64,000 nucleotides of DNA, from the NCBI GenBank assembly GCA_902806565.1, contig CADCXA010000025.1:2294001-2358000 (forward strand). Reading direction: 5' to 3'. Position 1 is the first letter of the stretch; each line of letters begins with the position of its first letter. This DNA is from Hypoxylon rubiginosum (lineage: Eukaryota > Ascomycota > Sordariomycetes > Xylariales > Hypoxylaceae). The notes under the pieces are model-generated. The model worked only from the letters and a program-made list of their open reading frames with translations. It ran no database searches and was not told the DNA's origin. Of this stretch, positions 58,202-64,000 are shown one piece after another. The position numbers were made by a program, and so were the translations under genes.

Positions 58202-61200
58202 TTTCGACAATGCCAGGAAGCGATCTTAATTTTCCTACTCTTTACCACAACGTTTAATTATGTTCCTTGTATGTTAAGGAATCTTACGTTATTGGATCGA
58301 CGGCGTGTCGCAAATTAGTCGGTCGTGGGAGACTGAAGTGGTCGGACCACCTTAATGTCGTGGATTGAACGCGAAACGAGGCTTTGTGCTGGACAGCGCT
58401 GCTGTATCCTTTTTTCTCCTACTCTTGATCTTTTCTCCTTCTCTTTCAATGTTGTTACCACCAAGCTGAATGAACCTAGTCGCCAATGTATACTCCTCGC
58501 TTATTCCAAAACAATCACCTCCATGCCCTCTTCCACGACAGTTGATAGGTATTAGTGAGGCAACAATAGTTGTGTCGTAGTAAGACAAGGTGATGCTTTA
58601 AGGTGATAGGTGATGAAAGAAGAAGGAATGGCAAGAGGGCAGAAATGGACAAGAGGGCAACGTCGCTAGTCTTCAAACGAGTTGGTAGAATTTAGTGGCC
58701 ATCCGGATCTCAGCACATTGTACCAAGGTATATGGTATATGGAAGACTAGGTGTAAATAATTAACTGATTCCGGGTTGTATGTAGGCAGTGCGGCGGCTG
58801 GCGGTTGGGCGATACGACTGGACAGCGGCAATGGTGGGATATGAAAGGAGGTTGAAAGAATTGTTAGGATAGAATTAGTCGGTAGACGACAAGCGATCAG
58901 AGAGGACAGACACCAGCACCTGTGCACTCTCGCACGCGGTCTTTCGAAACAGGGAACAAGGGGTGAAAAAGACCAGGACCAGGAAAACTCGGGGGTGGGC
59001 GCAAGGTAGAGGTGGGAGGTATAGAGGTGGTAGAGGTGGTAGAGGAAGTAGAGGGAGGTTAGAGGAAGAGGCGGATGGTTACGGTGGAGGACACGGCGGG
59101 ATCTGGGACTGGCAGAACTGGGTGTGTGCCTGGCTGTGTCTGGCTTTGTCTGGCGTGTGTTGACTGATGAATGGGTGAATTGGGGGAGGGAGGAGAAAAG
59201 AATGGGCAATGGCAATGGTAATGGGTATGGGGTTTGGGAATTGAGTTGATGATTGCGCTAGAGGGGAGGGACCTGGCACCTGGGGACTTGGCCTTAGCAC
59301 AGGGCCACCTGGGACGGTATAACTGGGGTACAGCCACTATGGACAATGGCAGTGTTTGAAACAAGTTCGTTACTTATCCTCGGCTTAAAGCGCTAACAGG
59401 CATCAAGTTTAGTGGACCCCCCTTCAGCTTCATCTTCCCTCCTATTGCCAGAACTACCAAAAGTATTCCCAACTTACATGCAGCCTGCGGAACAACTCAC
59501 ATCCTCACATCCTCACATTGACACCAAAAGCCGCGTGCGCTAAAACATGCCTCTATAACCCCCATAACCCCAACCAATACCCTCCCCTTCTGCCTGTTGG
59601 CGCAGTATCTCGCTATACTTGTCGCAGTTGCAGATGTGTGAGTGTTGAGTGTTAGAACACCCCCGTGTTGTGTAGAAATGCGGGTGGCTCGTTACGTCGC
59701 TAACAGTTGCAGCGTGCGGTTCTCTAACTGGTCCGTTCGGACAGGGGCTTTGCGTTTGCGAAACGAGACACTGGCCGAGACAGGGATAGTAATAGTTCTA
59801 ATAATAGGTCTCTGCAGCTGGTGGGCGCCAAGGGCGAGCCAATCACAACCTTGATGCCAAATTTGGTCTTGCAGCTGATAATTTCAGTCCGCCAATCGCC
59901 TCTTCCCATGCCAAGCATAAGCCGGAATTGGCTCTGGTGGCTTGGGAACTTGTGGAAATGCGGCGTTATTCGGTACCTACGCGGACGGCCGATCTGGTCC
60001 TGCAGTCCTGCAAGCGGCTCGTAAATCTTGAATCTTCTGCAAGATGGCAAAGATGGGTTTGTCAAGGCCGCAAACATTTTCAAGTCAACTCGGTTGGTGA
60101 TAGCTATTCATGGGCCTTTCTATTCTATTGGGTATAAACTGCCTGCCTGCCCACGTGCAGCACTTCTCAACTACATAAGGTTAAGGGGTTGTCCGTTAGG
60201 TCTTAACATCGTTCGGTAACTTGCTTTATTCGTCAACTCGCATCAACCCGACACAAACCAACCGATCTCCGTCTCATAGGGAGGATGAATCTCGGCAACT
60301 TACCTACACGGGGAAACCTTGACATGGAGCCGATCATATGACTGGAGCCGAAACCTTCACTACATGTAGGTTAGCTCTCAAGATGGATACAATTCGTACC
60401 CTAAATCGCCATCAATATACCTCTGAAAAAAGAAATTCGACCTAGCAAGCTGTTTCCAATGACTGACTTGGTACATAATCCGGATTGCTCGGAGATGTTA
60501 GGCGCCGAAATGGGTAGCAATCCCTTGAGTATGAGCTGGAGGAATACTCCGTCCTTGCTATATTTAAAGCTGATGGCGCCGGATGGCGATTTCATGATTT
60601 TGTTATTGTCCCATGTGATCTAAGCGCCATGCTGTATTTGCCGCAATGAATAGTTATTAACAATACAATATTATCCAATATCAAATCTATTTTAGGAGCA
60701 CCGAGGTCAATCCTCATAACAAATAACAAATACTCTTACAGTTCTCACCTTGATTCACCGATGCTCTCTCTAGGGTTCCATCCCGCGGCACCTTTGTATA
60801 CCTACCAGAGCCTCACCGCTCTGCCTGCTGCTATGATATCAACAAGGTAATCTAAAATGGGGATTATCGCCATGTGCCACATCCACATGGGCATGTGCGT
60901 GAAATTACAGAGTCTGGGAATGGATCACTAACTGTCGCCAGGTAGTGGCCGGTCCAGCGCTGACGCTGGCGGTTGATGCTATTTTAGATCAGCGCATCCT
61001 AGGCTGACCTGAAACGTCCGCGTCTGAACTTTTCTCTACCTATCTGGTTTCGGCGCAAGAAATGGAACTGGCTTATTCTTACACTCATCCCATATAGCGC
61101 TAGAGTGTTTATTTACATATAGACCCAGTCCAGTTTCTTCCCGTTGCTGGGCCGTCGTCTCTCTTGATCCATGACTTTTAAATCCTAGGCGTTCCCTATG

Positions 61201-64000
61201 ACGAACCACGGATCTTTTAATATCAACAAAACGTCAGAGCTTCGAGCTTCATGCCTGGCCTGTCCTGTCGCAAAATATATACGGCCCAAGACTGAACCCC
61301 GAACTCTAACAGGGGCAGCTTTCGATACCCGGACTTGTAAGCCTTCGGGATTTCAAAACATCACATCGAGATTCGAAGCAATACGCAAGAGCAGATACAC
61401 CAGGGCCACCGCACAGTCCATGCTTCCTGACGATACAAATGTCTTAAAAGCTAGGTATCTATTGTACATAGTATCTCTCAACATACCCAGGTACTTTGGA
61501 TACAACAGGTTATCAATCTACATATGTTGAAATTTCCCGTTACTAAGAGACTTCGTGCAGTTATATATCATCCAAGCATACAACTTAGAAGTCTATCTAG
61601 GTATATACACTACTAATGGTAATTCGCAAGCTCTAAAGGCCGCACACTACCTCAACACACAATGCGTAGCTTGCCGACCATCAAGCGAGTTAGGGAACTT
61701 CTCGACTGCAAGCTCCTATGGCGTATCTAGGAACCTTGTGTGATGCCGTTGAGAGGGATATTCCATGCTCGTCTGTAGTATGAAATGAAAGTCTACCTAG
61801 GTACTCAATACAGCTGATACTCTCAGAATATTGAATTCCTAAGCTACTCGGTTTCCGGATTCAGATAACAAAATGTTGAAAAGCCGGCTGGCTACCTAAT
61901 TGATGAAGTCATGAGGCTGAGATCCTGAGACCCGGTCAGTGCTCGATGAAGGAGACTTAGCGGAGAACCGTGCTCTTTTAGTGGCCGTCTCAGATCATGT
62001 CGTGTCTGGGGAGGCCAATGCAGCCGTAAGAAGAGGTCACAGTAAGACATTCCCCTTCATTATTACTATACGCGTAACCCCAATATTCCTACATTTTCTT
62101 TTTTTCCCCTCGACCAGTTGGTCCCTCACGGGATGGTCTGGTCGGCTTGGTTGAACATTTCAGGTAGCTCGACATTCCGACTTAGGTCAGTTGTTTCCTT
62201 TGCGGACCATCATGATGTGACGACAGTATCAGTGAGACACAGCATAATTCCCACTGAGCGACGACCCTGACCCTGATTGAGTTCGTCCAGTTTGGTAAAG
62301 AGTCTCACTGGTTGTATGTACGAAAACGTCAGAAAAGAAGGGATGTCTGAAGCTTAAATCTGGATTGTCCTGAAACATATCAGACTGTGTGAAAGTTTGA
62401 TTAAATGGGTGATGCTCGTCTGGTCACGGACTTCACGGGCCAGAAACGGGCTTAGCTAACAGTTTGATCTCCTCCAAGCTCAGGGGTCCCATATCCTGGC
62501 ATTTCCACTTGCGGTGCACGCAATTGCGGTTTGCGATTCAGGAGCCTAGGGTCCCCCTGTTGTCTCCCCTTGTGGGCTCCCCGCCGAAAACGACTCTGAT
62601 CGACGATGGTAAATTGGCCGAGAATCCCTTCCCACATATCCAAGATTACTCTCCTCGAAATTGTGCGCTCCCGGGACTCTGGTATCTGACTTGTTAGTGT
62701 AACTTCAGTGCCGCTCGAACAAAAAGGAGTTTCTGATTGTCAATAGCAAACAACAAAATGGATTCCGAAATTGATTAACAGTGCGATGGTGGTTTGGAGT
62801 CAAGGAGACAGAGTCAAGGAGACAAAAGGAAGTCTTCTAGGCCTTCTCAATGGCTACCCAGTTGGGCAGTACAATTACTACTCTTTTGACCCCGCAATGA
62901 TTAGCAAAAAGAAAAAAGAAAAAAGAAAAAAAAAATCCATTCCTTGCATCGAAAACAGCCACACGCAATATCTAGTGCTTACCAACGCGGAATGCAATGC
63001 GCAGCACAAAGCACAATGAGATCTGCCAGCCAATGTAGTTCAATATCAACGACTCGTTCCGCCGATTTTGGTGACGGCCCAGGACCATGCAGATTGTCAG
63101 GGGGTTGGGTTGGCTTGAGCCTTGAGCTTTGAGTGGTCTCTCTGCGCTGAGTCTGCAGCCGACAGGAATTCCTTGCAGGACTCCGCAGACTAACATCCAA
63201 CGTGAAAGCAACGTGACCACTATATCTTGTATATTCTAGCCATGTGCCATGCCTTGCGTCCAACCCAAACTACGTGGCACTCGAGGCTTCGGGGTAGATG
63301 ATGACCAGAGACGAGTCAGTCAAGTACCTACCTACCTCTAGGTAGATAAGGAGAACATAACGATATGAATAATACTTTGAGAATATACATACCTAGGTCT
63401 CTAATCACATCTCATATTTCTTCTAGAGATTTGCGGCGATGACTACTGCGAACTAATATATGTTGCCGGCTTCACCTCGTCTCAAATTAACACCAGTAAT
63501 GATTTTACCCCTGACTAAAGGTAATGTGCATGGCTAAGACCGTCGCTTGTTTTCCCCTGCCTAGACCATCCTTGCGAATGTACCTATCTAGGCAGTCCTG
63601 GAAGCTCGAGAGAAGAGCCTCTCCGAAACGATAGACCTTGCAGACATTAACCAGCCTCCTCCTATTGACCTTTCTGGACGGCTGCAGCGCACACTCGCAC
63701 ATTCGTATATTCGTACAGTCGCACGTTCTACGCACTGCAGTCTGCAAGCACACCTAACCCCAGTGCCCACGATGATTGGTATTATTTCGCCGTCTTCGCT
63801 GATTTTTTTTAACCGGCATGAACTGCTGCAAGCTCAGATATTCTATTACAACGCCATCCATTGCCTTACGCTGGCCGCTGGCTCGGTATGTAGCTGGGCT
63901 AAAGGGAGATATGTGAAGCGTAAAGAAAGCCCATAGCGTAGGTATCGTTCTCACTCGTATGTATCAGCCATACCTAGCACATGGGACGTATTGAAGAAAA
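58202..64000. other. Gene-poor right end, about 5.8 kb
   Basis: 58.2-59.3 kb is pyrimidine-rich on the minus strand and is probably the MSG5-like promoter and leader; the 180-codon ORF at 58673-59215 is driven by that bias. A purine-rich AGAGGTGGT tandem lies at about 59014-59060 on the plus strand. From 59.4 kb to the end I see only short ORFs, short palindromes (CCTACATGTAGG type) and A-rich runs. A fragment at 61939-62043 reads like protein but is not a gene on its own. Confidence 0.5.

Noticed and set aside
58673..59215. 180-codon minus-strand ORF
   Set aside because: Its Leu/Pro/Ser/His-rich composition follows directly from the pyrimidine-rich leader of the MSG5-like gene; no conserved motif is seen.

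Overview
The window reads as nuclear DNA of a filamentous ascomycete (Pezizomycotina, probably a Sordariomycete). Genes are interrupted by short introns, mostly 50-100 nt, with GTAAGT/GTATGT-type donors and CTAAC/CTGAC-like branch sites. Every recognised protein is a eukaryotic fungal family, and genes lie on both strands without operon structure. Gene-poor spacers of 1-8 kb, rich in microsatellites, separate the genes. I saw no transposase, reverse transcriptase, tRNA, rRNA or CRISPR array. All exon models were inferred by eye from protein similarity, reading phase and splice signals.

Layout. 0-4.4 kb: the 3' part of a CFIm25/NUDT21-type mRNA 3'-processing factor (+), a YjbQ/UPF0047 protein (-), complex I subunit NDUFS6 (-), and a head-to-head MPP6-like nuclear exosome cofactor (+) that also carries a CCHC zinc knuckle. 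4.4-10.2 kb: gene-free spacer. 10.2-20.6 kb: the insulinase/Ste23 metalloprotease (+) and a large Ubp12/USP15-type deubiquitinase (+). 20.6-28.6 kb: long spacer with microsatellites and two perfect hairpins. 28.6-37.8 kb: a high-affinity cAMP phosphodiesterase (+) and a PAS-domain kinase (+), both nutrient-signalling enzymes. 39-45 kb: a TBC1D5-like Rab GAP (-), a bZIP/DUF3425 transcription factor (-), and divergent from it an intronless aftiphilin/'Ppk6'-family trafficking protein (+). 45-50 kb: spacer. 50-58.2 kb: a triple-KH RNA-binding protein (+), the HUT1 nucleotide-sugar transporter (+), and a convergent MSG5-type MAP kinase phosphatase (-). 58.2-64 kb: no confident gene.

How they relate: these are housekeeping and signalling genes and do not form a biosynthetic or defence cluster. 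Loose themes are RNA metabolism (CFIm25, MPP6, KH protein), cAMP/PAS kinase/MAPK signalling (PDE, PSK, MSG5) and membrane trafficking (TBC, aftiphilin-like, HUT1). I found no convincing new multi-gene system. The most interesting points are at gene-model level: a protein-like open stretch ahead of the only available UBP start codon, an optional membrane anchor on the YjbQ protein, MPP6 combined with a zinc knuckle, tiny first coding exons in two neighbouring genes, and a terminator-like hairpin in a gene-free region.
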